From Paraburkholderia lycopersici (GTDB taxonomy: Bacteria > Pseudomonadota > Gammaproteobacteria > Burkholderiales > Burkholderiaceae), in assembly GCF_900096975.1 (NCBI RefSeq), contig NZ_FMYQ01000008.1, positions 124,001 through 188,000 of the forward strand: a DNA stretch of 64,000 nucleotides. Direction: 5' to 3'. This document shows, one piece after another, positions 7,922-17,973 of this stretch (the first letter of the stretch is position 1; every line of letters starts with the position of its first letter). Under the pieces are notes generated by a model that saw nothing but the letters and a program-made list of their open reading frames with translations, had not been told where the DNA came from and made no database searches. A program made the translations under genes and the position numbers.

Positions 7922-10900
7922 ATGAATAACCGTTGTTACCGGCTTGTTTTCAGCAAGCTGCGGGGAATGCTGGTCGCCGTGGCAGAAACGGCAACGACTC
8001 ACGGCAAGGACAGCCAGGGCGAAACCACCGGATCATCCGTATATCGCGGCATATCGCTGTTTGCCATGCGTCAGGTGGCTTTTGCAGCACTCGCACTGTT
8101 TGCCTTTACGCCGGTACTGTCCGGCGCGCAGATTGTTCCGTCCGGAACCCATGCGCCGAACGTCATCAGCACTGCGAATGGCGTGCCCCAGGTGAACGTG
8201 CAGAAGCCGTCAGGTGCCGGCGTTTCGATGAACACCTATTCGCAGTTCGACGTCCAGAAAAATGGTGCAATTCTCAATAACTCACCTGTTATTGTGAATA
8301 CGCAACTGGCTGGGCAGATCAATGGCAACCCGACCTTCGGATCGAACGACGCCGCGAAGATCATCGTCAACCAGGTCAACAGCAACAACCCGTCGCAGTT
8401 GCGCGGCTATGTCGAAGTCGCCGGCCAGAGGACGGCAGCGGTCGTCGTATCGAATGCATCGGGACTTATTGTGGATGGCGGCGGGTTTATCAACACGTCG
8501 CGCGGTGTTCTCACGACCGGCAACGCGCTGATCGACGCGAACGGTAACCTCGCCGGATTCGATGTCACGCAGGGCAACATCACGGTCCAGGGCGAAGGCT
8601 TCAACGCATCGAATATCGACCAGGCCGCTCTGATCGCGCGAGCCGTGCAGGTCAACGCGGCGATTTACGGCAACACGCTGAATGTCGTGACCGGTGCGAA
8701 CAACGTCGATTATTCCAGCCTGAAGGCAACACCCGTTGCCAGCAGTGGGGCCGCGGCCGGTGTTTCCATCGACGTGTCGCAGATCGGTGGGATGTACGCG
8801 AACCGTATCATCCTGGTCGGGACCGAAAACGGCGTGGGTGTTGCCAACGCCGGCACGCTTGCCGCACAGGATGGCGACCTGACGCTGACCACGGCGGGAC
8901 AGGTCATGCAGTCCGGGCGGATGCAAGCGAGCGGCAATGTCGCGATCAGTGCCGGCAGTGTCGCGAACAGCGGCACGATTTACGCGCGGCAGAGTACCGC
9001 CCTTGCCTCGGCTGGGGCGCTGACGAACAGCGGCACGCTCGCGGCGCAGTGGGATACATCCATCCGCGCGGGCAGCGTCGCGTCAAACGGTCTGCTAGGC
9101 GCAGGCATCAACAGCGACGACACGCTGGGTACGGCCGGCAACCTCACGGTATCGTCGGCGGGCCTGCTCTCCGCGACCGGTCACAACGTTGCCGCCAGCA
9201 GGGTTACGCTCGACGGCGTGTCGCTCGACCTGTCGAGCGCGCGGACCCGGGCGGGCACGGCGCTTGTTCTCTCTGCCACAGGCGGCGACCTGAGTCTGCG
9301 CCGCGCGACCACGGGCGCGGGATCGTCCATCACCGCGAATGCGGCCGGTACGCTCGACAACAGCGGCGGAACGCTCAGCGCGCCGCAGCTCGCGATCCAG
9401 GCGGGCAACCTCACGAATCGCGGCGGTACGATCACGCAGACCGGAACCGGGGCGACGGACATTGCCGCAGCCGGCACACTCGACAATACGGGCGGCCTGT
9501 TGCAGACCAACAGTGCGGGCCTGACGCTTGCGCCTGCCGCCCTTGTCAACGACGGTGGCAGGATTGCCGTTTCGGGCACAGGTAAGCTGTCCGTATCGGC
9601 CGGATCGCTGTCGAATAATGGCGGCACGATTGCCACCAACGGCGCGCTCGCGATCCAGCGCGGACTCATCTCGAACCGGGGCGGCACGCTGGAGGCGAAG
9701 TCGTCAGCCACGGTTCAGGCCAGCTCGCTCGATAACAGCGCGGGTGGGCACATCGCGGCGCAGGCGGTGTCCATCGCAGACACGGGCGCGTTCAATAACG
9801 CGGGCGGCACCGTGCAGGCAGCCGATACGCTTGGCGTTGCCGCGCAAACGATTGCGAATGACCGCGGCACGATTGCCAATGCCGGGACGGGGGTGACCAC
9901 CGTTACGGCATCGGGCACGCTCACGAACACGGCTGGCGGTTTGATCGGCGGCAATGGTGATACGTCGGTATCGGGTGGAAGGATCGACAATCGTGGCGGT
10001 TCGCTGGTGGCGGGTGGCGCATTGTCCACGCGGTCGGGCAGTACCCTGGACAATACGGCGGGCCGGATCCAGGCCAGCGGCGATACGTCGGTCGCGGCGC
10101 AAGGAGCCATTGCCAACGTTGGCGGGCGGATCGGCGCGAACGGTTCGCTACGGGTGTCGGGCGCGTCGCTCGACAATACCTCGGGGCGCGTTGCCAATAC
10201 GGGCACTCGCGTCACCGCACTTGACGCCGGGACCATCACAAACAGCAACGCAGGCGGCACGGCCGGCGCGGGCGTCATCGGCGGCAACGGCGATGTCGTG
10301 ATTTCGGGCCAGTCGCTGTCGAATACCGGCGGCGGTCAGGTGGTCGCCGGCCATGACCTCTCGATCAACGAATCGCAGGCCGTGGACAACTCGGGTGGCA
10401 AGCTCTCGGGCACAAACAATCTGACGCTCAACGGTACAGGCGCAGCGCTTTCCAATGTAAACGGCTCGATCCACGGCGACGGCACAGTGTCGCTCCACGC
10501 CGCATCGTTCGACAATACATCGGGCACGATCGGCAACGACCGGGGCAGCGGCGGCAGCGTCGCGGTCACGACTGGCGCGCTCACGAACCAGAACGGCGCC
10601 ATCGGCAGTGACCGGAACCTGACGCTGACGACGAACCAGCTCACGGGCGACGGCACCATCGTAGCGGGGCAAGACGGCGCGGTGACGGTCAACGGCGATT
10701 ACACCTACAGCGCGGCCAACCGGATTCAGGCCAATCACGACCTCGCCTTCACCGTAGCGGGCAACCTGACTAATCACGGCGCGCTGGCAGCGGTCAACGC
10801 GCTGACTGTAAGCGCGGCGAACGTCGACAACCAGGCCGGCGGCACCCTGAATTCCGTCAGCACGACGCTCAACGCAGCGGGCGCGATCAGCAACGAAGGA

Positions 10901-13900
10901 CGCATCGAAGGCGATGCGGTCATCACGAACAGCGCAACGCTGACCAATACGGCGACGATCATTGGCAATACGGTGACGCTCAACGCTTCGCAGTCGATTG
11001 CCAACGACGGTGCGGCGGCGATCATCGCGGGGGCGTCGGGGGTGAACCTGTATTCACCGGGCGATATCTCGAACACAGACGGCGCGAACGTGTTCAGCCT
11101 GGGCAACGTGAACATCGCGGCCGATGCGACGCGTGATGCGAACGGCCTGCTCGCGAACCGCGCGAATTCGGTGACGAACGACCAGTCCACGCTTCAGGCG
11201 CAGGGTAACGTCGAGATTGCCGCGCAGACGCTGACCAATACGCGGCCCGCGCCGGACGTCGAGACGGTCGCGACCGATGTATCGACTGTCTACCAGACCA
11301 AGCGGGCCAAATACATAGCGTGCGCGACCACGAATGCCGACGGGCATTCGTCGTGTACGCAGGCAGTATGGGACTACGGTTACAAGAGTCCGGTCAACAG
11401 TACGTTTTCCGCCACGCAGATCGTGTCGGAAACCTCGGGGTCGAACGCGACCGATAACGTGCTGGTCGTCAATGTCGCTGGCGTAGCGCGAACGATCTAC
11501 TACAACACGCTGACGAAGAATGGGGACGGCACTGTCACGGTCAATTACTGGGATGGCTATGATCCGAACATCAATTATGTTCCGGACTCGGAATACGTCA
11601 CCCGCAGTGACGCCCACAACGGCTACCAGCGGGTCGAGATTGCGCGGAACACGACGACTACCACGCAGCGGGACCAGGTAAGCGGCACATCGGCTCAGCA
11701 GGGGCAGTTGCTGGCGGGCGGTAACATGACGCTGGCGAACGTTGGCACGCTCAACAACGCGTACAGCGCCATCGCGGCGGGCGGCTCCATCCAGATCGGC
11801 AGTACCAGGCAGGACGGTACGCTCGACCCATCCGGTAGCGGCAATTACGGCGGCACACTCGTCAACAACGTCGGGCGAACCCTCTATCAGTACCAGCAGC
11901 AGGACATCGTTTCGACCTATGCGTGGAACGAGGACATCGGACGTGATGTGGGGATGGTCGTGCAGCCCTCCGTCGTTCTGTCTCCCGTCGCCATCGGCGG
12001 CACGGGCGGCACGATCATCGCGAACAACGCGGTCAGCATCACCGGCACGGACATCAACAATACGAACGTGGCGGCAGCGAACTCCGCAACGGGGGCGACC
12101 GGCGGCACGCTCGGCGCCAATCAGGCACTGGTCGCACAGAAGGCGGATGCGCCGCGGACGGTGGCCGATAGCAACGAGTCGTTGCACATTACCTTGCCGA
12201 CGAACGGCTTGTATTCGCTGCACACTGCGCCGAACGCGTCGTATCTGGTCGAAACCGATCCGCGCTTCACAAGCTATACGAAGTTCATCAGCAGCGACTA
12301 CATGCTGGGCCAGCTCGGCCTGAATCCGCAGAACGTGGAGAAGCGCCTGGGCGACGCCCTATATGAACAGCAGCTCGTGCAAAACCAGATCACGCAGTTG
12401 ACGGGGCGCGTCTACCTTCACGGTCATGACAGCGCCCTGGACGAATACACGGCGCTAATGACGGCGGGTGTGAATGTCGCGCAGGCGTTCGGGTTACAGG
12501 TTGGCGTGGCGTTGAGCGCCGCGCAGATGGACGCGCTCACGAGCGATATCGTATGGCTCGTCAACCAGACCGTCGCGCTGCCGGACGGCACGACGCAGAA
12601 CGTGCTGGTGCCGCAGGTCTATCTCGCGCACACGCACGCGAACGACCTGCAACCGACCGGCGCACTGATTGCCGCCGACGATGTCGCGTTGCACGCGACC
12701 GGCAGCGTGACCAACATGGGCACGATCCAGGGCGGCGCGCAGACGGCGTTGACCGGCACGAACATCGTGAACCGCGCGGGCACGATTGCGAGCAGCGCCA
12801 CGGACGGCACGACCGTGGTGTCGGCGGTCAACGACGTCGTCAATGCGTCGGGTCTGATCACCGGCAACCGGGTCGCGGTGCTGGCGGGCAATGACATCGT
12901 GAATGCGACGCTGGTCGATAGCACCGGCATCCGTTCGGCAGTGGGTGGCGGCAAGGTCAGCCAGACGTTGCTGGGCGCGCAGGGGACAATTGCCTCGACC
13001 GGTGACATGCTGGTGAGCGCCGGCAACGACCTTGCCGTACATGGCGCGAACATCGCGGCGGGCGGCAGCGCATCGGTCGGCGCAGGTCATGACATGACAG
13101 TGGACGCGGTGCAGTCGGTCACGTCGCAGTCGTTGAACCAGAACGCGAACCGCCATTGGGAGGCGAACGGCGTCACGCACGAGACGAGCGCCATCACCGC
13201 AGGCGGCAACCTCGCGATGCAGAGCGGCAACGACATGACGCTCAAGGGCGCACAGGTCATGGCGGGGGGCGACCTGGCCGCGGCGGCTGGAGGAAATCTG
13301 ACCGCTACGACCGTCACCAATACGGCGAAATACGACAACGTAGCGGCCGACAGCAGGACGCGTCAGCAGGTCGATCACACCTACGACGAACAGGCGGTCG
13401 GCACGAGTTTCACGGCGGCCGGCAATGCGACGCTCGGCGCAGTCAGTGCCGATGCATCGAAGGGCAACGTCACGCTCACCGGTTCGTCGCTGACGGCGGG
13501 CATGGTGGGCGACGTCGATACCGGCGCGGGGGCCGCGAACATCGCGGCGACGGGCAACGTGACGCTCAACGAGGCCCGCGAGGAACACGACAGCTATCAG
13601 GCGGTGCAGTCGCGGCGCGGCAGTTTCGTCAGCAGTACGAAGACCGGCACGATGCAGAACACGCAGTCGAACATCGGTGTCGGCAGCCTGGTATCGGGCG
13701 ATACGGTGAACGTGCAGGCGGGGAAGGACCTCACGGTGCAGGGCAGCACGGTGGTCGGCACGAACGATGTGAGCCTTGCCGCGGCGGGCAACGTCAGTAT
13801 CACGACTTCGCGGGACACGCAGACCCGGGACAGCTACTACAGGCAGACCCATTCGGGAATCGGCACATCGGGACTGAGCGTAACGATTGGTACGCAGTCG

Positions 13901-16447
13901 GCGTCTGAAACGGGCCAATCGTCATCGGTGGTGAACAACGCCAGCACGGTCGGCTCGATCAATGGGGACCTGACCATTTCGGCAGGCAAGGATCTGCATG
14001 TGACCGGCAGCGATCTGGTGGCGGGCGGTGACGTGACGGGAACGGCACAGAACGTCATCATTGATGCAGCGACCGACAGTTACCATCAGACGCAGAACCA
14101 GCAGACCCGTAGCAGCGGTCTGTCGATTGGTCTGTCGGGTAGCATCGGGGATGCGATCAACGGCGCGTACCAGCAGGGACAGGCGATCGGCAGCAGCGCC
14201 GGCAGTAGCAACGATCGCGCCGCGGCGCTGCACGCGATTGCTGCGACGGGCGATGCGGCGCTCGCGGGTTATGGTGTCTATCAGGCGGCCAAAAGCGGGC
14301 TTTCGTCGGCGAGCGCGCCGAGCATCGGCGTCCAGGTCAGCGTTGGGTCGAGCCACAGCAGCAGCGACTTCAGCGAGAACCAGACAGCAGAAAAAGGGTC
14401 GACGGTCATGGCCGGCGGTACGGTCGCGCTGGTGGCGAGCGGCAACGGCACGTCGGGTAGCGGCAATGTCACCGTCGCCGGATCGGACGTGAGCGGTACA
14501 GACGTACTGCTTGCGGCGAAGAATCAGGTGAATCTGCTTAACACGACGAACACCGATTCGACGCGCAGTTCGAACGCTTCCAGCGGCTGGAGTGCGGGCG
14601 TATCGGTCGGCACGAACGGTGTGGGCGTATCGGCATCGATGCAGAACGCGCATGGTGACGGCAACAGCGACGCGGCGATCCAGAACAATACACATGTGAC
14701 CGGTACGAGCAGCGTGACCGTCATATCCGGTGGTGACACGAGCCTCATCGGATCGAATGTGAGTGGGGGAAAGGTCACAGCGGACGTGGGTGGCAACCTG
14801 AACGTCGCGAGTGTGCAGGATACGACGGCGAGTGCCGCGCACCAGAGCAGCGCGGGTGGTGGGTTTAACGCGAGCATGGCGGGCGGCAGCGCGAGCTTCA
14901 GCGCGCAGAACGGGCATGGCGATGGCACCTACGCGCAGGTCAACGAGCAGGCGGGAATCTACGCTGGCGACGGCGGCTTTAACGTCAACGTGAAGGGCAA
15001 TACGGACCTGACGGGCGCGGTGATATCGAGCACGGCCGAAGCGGAAAAGAACACGCTCGCCACCGGCACCCTCACCTTCAGCGACATCGAAAACCACTCG
15101 CACTACAGTGCGGCGAGTAACGGCATCGGCGCGGGTATCGGCGTGGGCAGCACGGGCAAGGCAACCGGGCCGGGCTCGGTGAGCGGCTCGGGCGGGATCA
15201 CGCCGATGATCTCGCAGGACGAAAACGGCGACCAGAGCGCGACGACGCGCAGCGCGGTGAGCGCGGGCACGATCAACGTGACGAACCAGGCGGCGCAGAC
15301 GCAGGACGTGGCGAGCCTGAGCCGGGATACGACGAACACTAACGGCACGGTGTCGGCCACGCCGGACGTGAACGCGATCCTGAACCAGCAGGCCGATACG
15401 ATGCAGGCGGCGCAGGCGGCGGGCCAGGTGGTGGCGCAGGGCATCGGCGCGTATGCGGACAAGAAGGAAAAGGACGCGCTCGCTGCGGCCCAGAAAGCCT
15501 ACGAAAGCGGGGATCTGGACGCGATGGGCGCGGCCCTGGCCGATTACAAGAACTGGAAGGAAGGGGGCGACTCGCGCGCCGAACTTCACGCGGCGGGCGG
15601 CGCGCTGATTGGTGGGCTTGGCGGCGGTAGCGCGTTCAGCACGATTGGTGGCGCGGCGGGCGCGGGACTGTCCTCGAAGCTGGCGCCGCAGACGAAGGAA
15701 CTCAGCGATGCCATTGCCGGTGCAACGGGCTCGTCGCTGATCGGGAACCTGGCCGGGAACGTCGCGGCGGGCCTGAGCGGGGCGCTCATCGGCGGCACGG
15801 CGGGCGCGGCGATGGGCTCGAACGTGAACCTCTACAATCAGGGGAACAACAAGGACGAAAGTGCGCTGGCCCAGGCGGCCGGGGATCTGGTCGATCTGTA
15901 CAACGCGGCGAGGCAGACCCAGCAGGCGGTTAGCGACGCAATCTCATCGGGTGTGAACCAGTTCATCGGGCAGATGAACGCTGACGCGCAATCGATGAGT
16001 TCGCAGCGTCCGTCGGACCTGGCGGCACAGGGCGCAAGAAACGGGCTGGACGCGATAGTGGGAATGGGCGGAGGCAAACCGCCGACCGCGAGCCCGGGGG
16101 CGGTGCTGGTTGATGGCGCGGGACAGGCGCTCGCGGGCGGCACAAGTTCCAGTGCGTCCGTAGCAGGGTATGGGGCGGGTAATACGACGCTCAATAGTGG
16201 GAACGGCAATGGCGAGAGTGGCAGTAGCTCGCTTCTTGATCCACAGGCAGAAACGCACGTTCTGTACGGTGATGGGCCGACTTCCGGGGGGCATCTGTCG
16301 GGGGTTGGAAAACCGGGGAAATCGGAGTTTCCTTCTACGTGGACTCCGCAAGACATTACCAATGCTATTTCTGATGGCTACGAATCCGAATACGCAGTGG
16401 TCGAAGCCATCAGGAAACGGTTATGTGACAGGGGCGGGCACAGTTAA
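7922..16447 (+). CDS. TpsA/CdiA-like filamentous haemagglutinin exoprotein with truncated EndoU toxin end
   Basis: A 2,841-residue two-partner-secretion exoprotein. The start is the ATG of MNNRCYRLVFSKLRGM, an extended signal peptide region; cleavage is probable near residue 69 (LSGA). The order is TPS secretion domain (about 70-200), FHA-1 repeats (to about 1,100), a non-repeat, Cys-containing segment (about 1,115-1,270) that may bind a receptor, FHA-2 repeats (about 1,650-2,450), then a Gly/Ala-rich pretoxin region with the degenerate motif NVNLYN instead of Nx(E/Q)LYN. The C-terminus begins an EndoU RNase domain (HVLYGD...SGGHLSG, about 2,780-2,795, with the catalytic-type His). A frameshift near 16,376 then swaps in 24 unrelated residues before the stop. 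Confidence 0.9.
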   Translation: MNNRCYRLVFSKLRGMLVAVAETATTHGKDSQGETTGSSVYRGISLFAMRQVAFAALALFAFTPVLSGAQIVPSGTHAPNVISTANGVPQVNVQKPSGAGVSMNTYSQFDVQKNGAILNNSPVIVNTQLAGQINGNPTFGSNDAAKIIVNQVNSNNPSQLRGYVEVAGQRTAAVVVSNASGLIVDGGGFINTSRGVLTTGNALIDANGNLAGFDVTQGNITVQGEGFNASNIDQAALIARAVQVNAAIYGNTLNVVTGANNVDYSSLKATPVASSGAAAGVSIDVSQIGGMYANRIILVGTENGVGVANAGTLAAQDGDLTLTTAGQVMQSGRMQASGNVAISAGSVANSGTIYARQSTALASAGALTNSGTLAAQWDTSIRAGSVASNGLLGAGINSDDTLGTAGNLTVSSAGLLSATGHNVAASRVTLDGVSLDLSSARTRAGTALVLSATGGDLSLRRATTGAGSSITANAAGTLDNSGGTLSAPQLAIQAGNLTNRGGTITQTGTGATDIAAAGTLDNTGGLLQTNSAGLTLAPAALVNDGGRIAVSGTGKLSVSAGSLSNNGGTIATNGALAIQRGLISNRGGTLEAKSSATVQASSLDNSAGGHIAAQAVSIADTGAFNNAGGTVQAADTLGVAAQTIANDRGTIANAGTGVTTVTASGTLTNTAGGLIGGNGDTSVSGGRIDNRGGSLVAGGALSTRSGSTLDNTAGRIQASGDTSVAAQGAIANVGGRIGANGSLRVSGASLDNTSGRVANTGTRVTALDAGTITNSNAGGTAGAGVIGGNGDVVISGQSLSNTGGGQVVAGHDLSINESQAVDNSGGKLSGTNNLTLNGTGAALSNVNGSIHGDGTVSLHAASFDNTSGTIGNDRGSGGSVAVTTGALTNQNGAIGSDRNLTLTTNQLTGDGTIVAGQDGAVTVNGDYTYSAANRIQANHDLAFTVAGNLTNHGALAAVNALTVSAANVDNQAGGTLNSVSTTLNAAGAISNEGRIEGDAVITNSATLTNTATIIGNTVTLNASQSIANDGAAAIIAGASGVNLYSPGDISNTDGANVFSLGNVNIAADATRDANGLLANRANSVTNDQSTLQAQGNVEIAAQTLTNTRPAPDVETVATDVSTVYQTKRAKYIACATTNADGHSSCTQAVWDYGYKSPVNSTFSATQIVSETSGSNATDNVLVVNVAGVARTIYYNTLTKNGDGTVTVNYWDGYDPNINYVPDSEYVTRSDAHNGYQRVEIARNTTTTTQRDQVSGTSAQQGQLLAGGNMTLANVGTLNNAYSAIAAGGSIQIGSTRQDGTLDPSGSGNYGGTLVNNVGRTLYQYQQQDIVSTYAWNEDIGRDVGMVVQPSVVLSPVAIGGTGGTIIANNAVSITGTDINNTNVAAANSATGATGGTLGANQALVAQKADAPRTVADSNESLHITLPTNGLYSLHTAPNASYLVETDPRFTSYTKFISSDYMLGQLGLNPQNVEKRLGDALYEQQLVQNQITQLTGRVYLHGHDSALDEYTALMTAGVNVAQAFGLQVGVALSAAQMDALTSDIVWLVNQTVALPDGTTQNVLVPQVYLAHTHANDLQPTGALIAADDVALHATGSVTNMGTIQGGAQTALTGTNIVNRAGTIASSATDGTTVVSAVNDVVNASGLITGNRVAVLAGNDIVNATLVDSTGIRSAVGGGKVSQTLLGAQGTIASTGDMLVSAGNDLAVHGANIAAGGSASVGAGHDMTVDAVQSVTSQSLNQNANRHWEANGVTHETSAITAGGNLAMQSGNDMTLKGAQVMAGGDLAAAAGGNLTATTVTNTAKYDNVAADSRTRQQVDHTYDEQAVGTSFTAAGNATLGAVSADASKGNVTLTGSSLTAGMVGDVDTGAGAANIAATGNVTLNEAREEHDSYQAVQSRRGSFVSSTKTGTMQNTQSNIGVGSLVSGDTVNVQAGKDLTVQGSTVVGTNDVSLAAAGNVSITTSRDTQTRDSYYRQTHSGIGTSGLSVTIGTQSASETGQSSSVVNNASTVGSINGDLTISAGKDLHVTGSDLVAGGDVTGTAQNVIIDAATDSYHQTQNQQTRSSGLSIGLSGSIGDAINGAYQQGQAIGSSAGSSNDRAAALHAIAATGDAALAGYGVYQAAKSGLSSASAPSIGVQVSVGSSHSSSDFSENQTAEKGSTVMAGGTVALVASGNGTSGSGNVTVAGSDVSGTDVLLAAKNQVNLLNTTNTDSTRSSNASSGWSAGVSVGTNGVGVSASMQNAHGDGNSDAAIQNNTHVTGTSSVTVISGGDTSLIGSNVSGGKVTADVGGNLNVASVQDTTASAAHQSSAGGGFNASMAGGSASFSAQNGHGDGTYAQVNEQAGIYAGDGGFNVNVKGNTDLTGAVISSTAEAEKNTLATGTLTFSDIENHSHYSAASNGIGAGIGVGSTGKATGPGSVSGSGGITPMISQDENGDQSATTRSAVSAGTINVTNQAAQTQDVASLSRDTTNTNGTVSATPDVNAILNQQADTMQAAQAAGQVVAQGIGAYADKKEKDALAAAQKAYESGDLDAMGAALADYKNWKEGGDSRAELHAAGGALIGGLGGGSAFSTIGGAAGAGLSSKLAPQTKELSDAIAGATGSSLIGNLAGNVAAGLSGALIGGTAGAAMGSNVNLYNQGNNKDESALAQAAGDLVDLYNAARQTQQAVSDAISSGVNQFIGQMNADAQSMSSQRPSDLAAQGARNGLDAIVGMGGGKPPTASPGAVLVDGAGQALAGGTSSSASVAGYGAGNTTLNSGNGNGESGSSSLLDPQAETHVLYGDGPTSGGHLSGVGKPGKSEFPSTWTPQDITNAISDGYESEYAVVEAIRKRLCDRGGHS

Positions 16448-16535
16448 TGGTGTGGAAATTAAGGTGGTTGTCGATCCGAGCAAGGGGCGCATTGTGACTG
16501 GATACCCAACGAATTTACCGAGAAATCCGAAATGA
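16374..16535 (+). pseudogene. Out-of-frame 3' end of the EndoU toxin domain
   Basis: The second half of the EndoU CdiA-CT lies in another frame than the TpsA body. It reads ATNPNTQWSKPSGNG, then GTVNGVEIKVVVDP and GRIVTGYPTNLPRNPK. In EndoU proteins the order is ...ISD-V-ATNPN...; here ISD ends at 16,375 and ATNPN resumes at 16,377, exactly as if GATGTGGCT had become GATGGCT by loss of one TG unit. The stop overlaps the next gene's start by four bases (ATGA), so the unbroken gene was translationally coupled to its immunity gene. A sequencing error is the main alternative. Confidence 0.8.
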
Positions 16536-16846
16536 CAAGTCAATCAGATTTTGAATTTATTGAAGATAATTTAATTTTTGTTCTGGATGAGATGTCGGCG
16601 CAACCGGAGGTTGGTCAACATTACCCGGCGAACGTGATGTCATATGAGGATGAGATAGCGCAAATCCGGGAGTTTATTGAACTGGCGGGGGAGTACGGGC
16701 TTGCATTCGAATATATAAATAGCGCGCTGGAGCAATTCCCGTACAGGATCTCGGGTAAGGCGGCTGTCAAGTTGTTAGAGGTTGGGCTGCTAATGGGGTT
16801 CAAGTCAGAAAATGACAAGGATAAGAGATTTGATAGAAGGCACTAG
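16532..16846 (+). CDS. MafI-family immunity protein, cognate of the EndoU toxin
   Basis: A 104-residue acidic, soluble protein. The segment IREFIELAGEYGLAFEYI and the following E-x-F-P-Y-R-I-S-x-K-A stretch match MafI-type immunity proteins, which in Neisseria protect against MafB toxins with EndoU C-termini. Its ATG overlaps the toxin stop codon (ATGA), the usual CDI toxin-immunity layout. It would act in the cytoplasm by binding the EndoU RNase. The GC content is clearly lower than in the tpsA body, as expected for an exchangeable cassette. The gene is intact although the toxin is frameshifted. Confidence 0.82.
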   Translation: MTSQSDFEFIEDNLIFVLDEMSAQPEVGQHYPANVMSYEDEIAQIREFIELAGEYGLAFEYINSALEQFPYRISGKAAVKLLEVGLLMGFKSENDKDKRFDRRH

Positions 16847-16928
16847 TTTGCTTTGGTGATGAGTCGTCGCTGGGGTGGTTCACGAAGGCTTGCGCGGTTC
16901 TGGAGCAGTGGGACGCAAGTGCCCTGTT

Positions 16929-16973
16929 CCGCCGGGTTTGCCGTCTCCCTTCGGGAGCCGTCAAACCCGGCGG
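16929..16973 (+). repeat. Long nested stem-loop between cassettes
   Basis: Perfect 12-base arms (CCGCCGGGTTTG at 16929-16940, CAAACCCGGCGG at 16962-16973) enclose a second small hairpin with a TTCG loop. No T tract follows. It lies in the 322-base gap between the immunity gene and the orphan toxin cassette, and may be a terminator of unusual form or a recombination scar. Confidence 0.5.
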
Positions 16974-17168
16974 GACGATGACGCGCAACCTTGACAGTCC
17001 TTAACAAATGTCTGGCACGCAACTGGCAAAATCGCGTCTTAAAGTGAAAACCCGCGTCGGGGCAAAAAATTGCAGATCGGAGGTCACGTCAGGGCAAAAC
17101 GGACTGCAAGCCTCTGGTGCGTCAAGGGAAAACCGGCTTCGACAACACGGCGCACGTTGGACGTTCGC

Positions 17169-17963
17169 AACTGGGATGAGGGTGGGACGAATCGCGTAGC
17201 GCTGCACGTCGCGGGTGGTGCGTTGATCGGTGGGCTGGGTGGTGGAAGCATCGGGACGGCGTTGCAGGGCGCGGCGGGCGCGGGGCTGTCGGCAGCGATG
17301 GCGAAGCAACTGGACGATATCTACAAGGGCGTGGGATCAGCGACGGGTTCCGAGCTGCTCGGCAGCATCGCGGCGAATGTAGTGGCTGGTGTGGGCGGTG
17401 CGCTGGTCGGTGGCGCAGCGGGAGCCGCCACGGCCTCGAACGTCGAGCTGTATAACCAGTCCCTGCACCGGAAGAAGAATGATCTGGTTGCGCAGGCGTG
17501 CTCGGCGACTGGGCAGTGTAACGAGGCGGTGCTGAATGCGGCGATTCAGGCGCAGGGGGACAACGCACAACTTGCACTTGGGACAATGTCTCCAGATCAT
17601 GTGTCGATCCAAGGCAACATCTATATTGCTTCAGGCGGCGTAGTAATTAATCTGCACAACGGCGATACATTTGGAAGTTGGGCGCTTGGTAAGCCCATCC
17701 CCACGTATTCGTTGAAGCCCGGGCTTTCCGTGACGTTCGGGAGTATTCTTGGTGGAGGCGGTGCAGAAGGTACTAGCTCGTACTTGGCCGGTGGCGGTGC
17801 TAATGCGTCAACGTTCGTACCTGTTCCTGGCTTCCCTGCCATTGGTGCGGGTGGTGGGATCAGTCACGCGTATGGTGGACAAACCTCCATTGAGTATGGT
17901 CTTGGCTTCCCGCCGGGTACCGCAGTGAATCCCATTAGTTATGGGTTTGACATGAAAAAGTAG
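17169..17963 (+). pseudogene. Orphan CdiA-CT cassette (pretoxin with ELYN motif plus toxin domain)
   Basis: Homology to the TpsA C-terminal region starts abruptly at NWDEGG (TpsA has NWKEGG at 15,552) and runs through HVAGGALIGGLGGGS and SNVELYNQSL, the Nx(E/Q)LYN motif that marks the pretoxin/toxin junction in Burkholderia CdiA. There is no TPS domain and no credible start codon, so it cannot be secreted unless recombined onto tpsA. The toxin half (DHVSIQGNIYIASGGV, then Gly-rich repeats, ending GYGFDMKK-like) resembles polymorphic toxin type 22. That assignment is from memory and tentative. It is intact to its stop and is followed at once by a small membrane-protein gene. Confidence 0.78.
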
Positions 17964-17973
17964 AGGGGCCGAT

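Noticed and set aside
8900..10700. Regular short repeats in tpsA that could suggest a CRISPR or satellite
   Set aside because: They are degenerate codon-level repeats of FHA-1 beta-helix coils, not identical direct repeats with spacers.
13922..15589. Minus-strand open frame opposite the TpsA repeats
   Set aside because: Shadow of the regular repeat codons of tpsA; no domain and no ribosome site.
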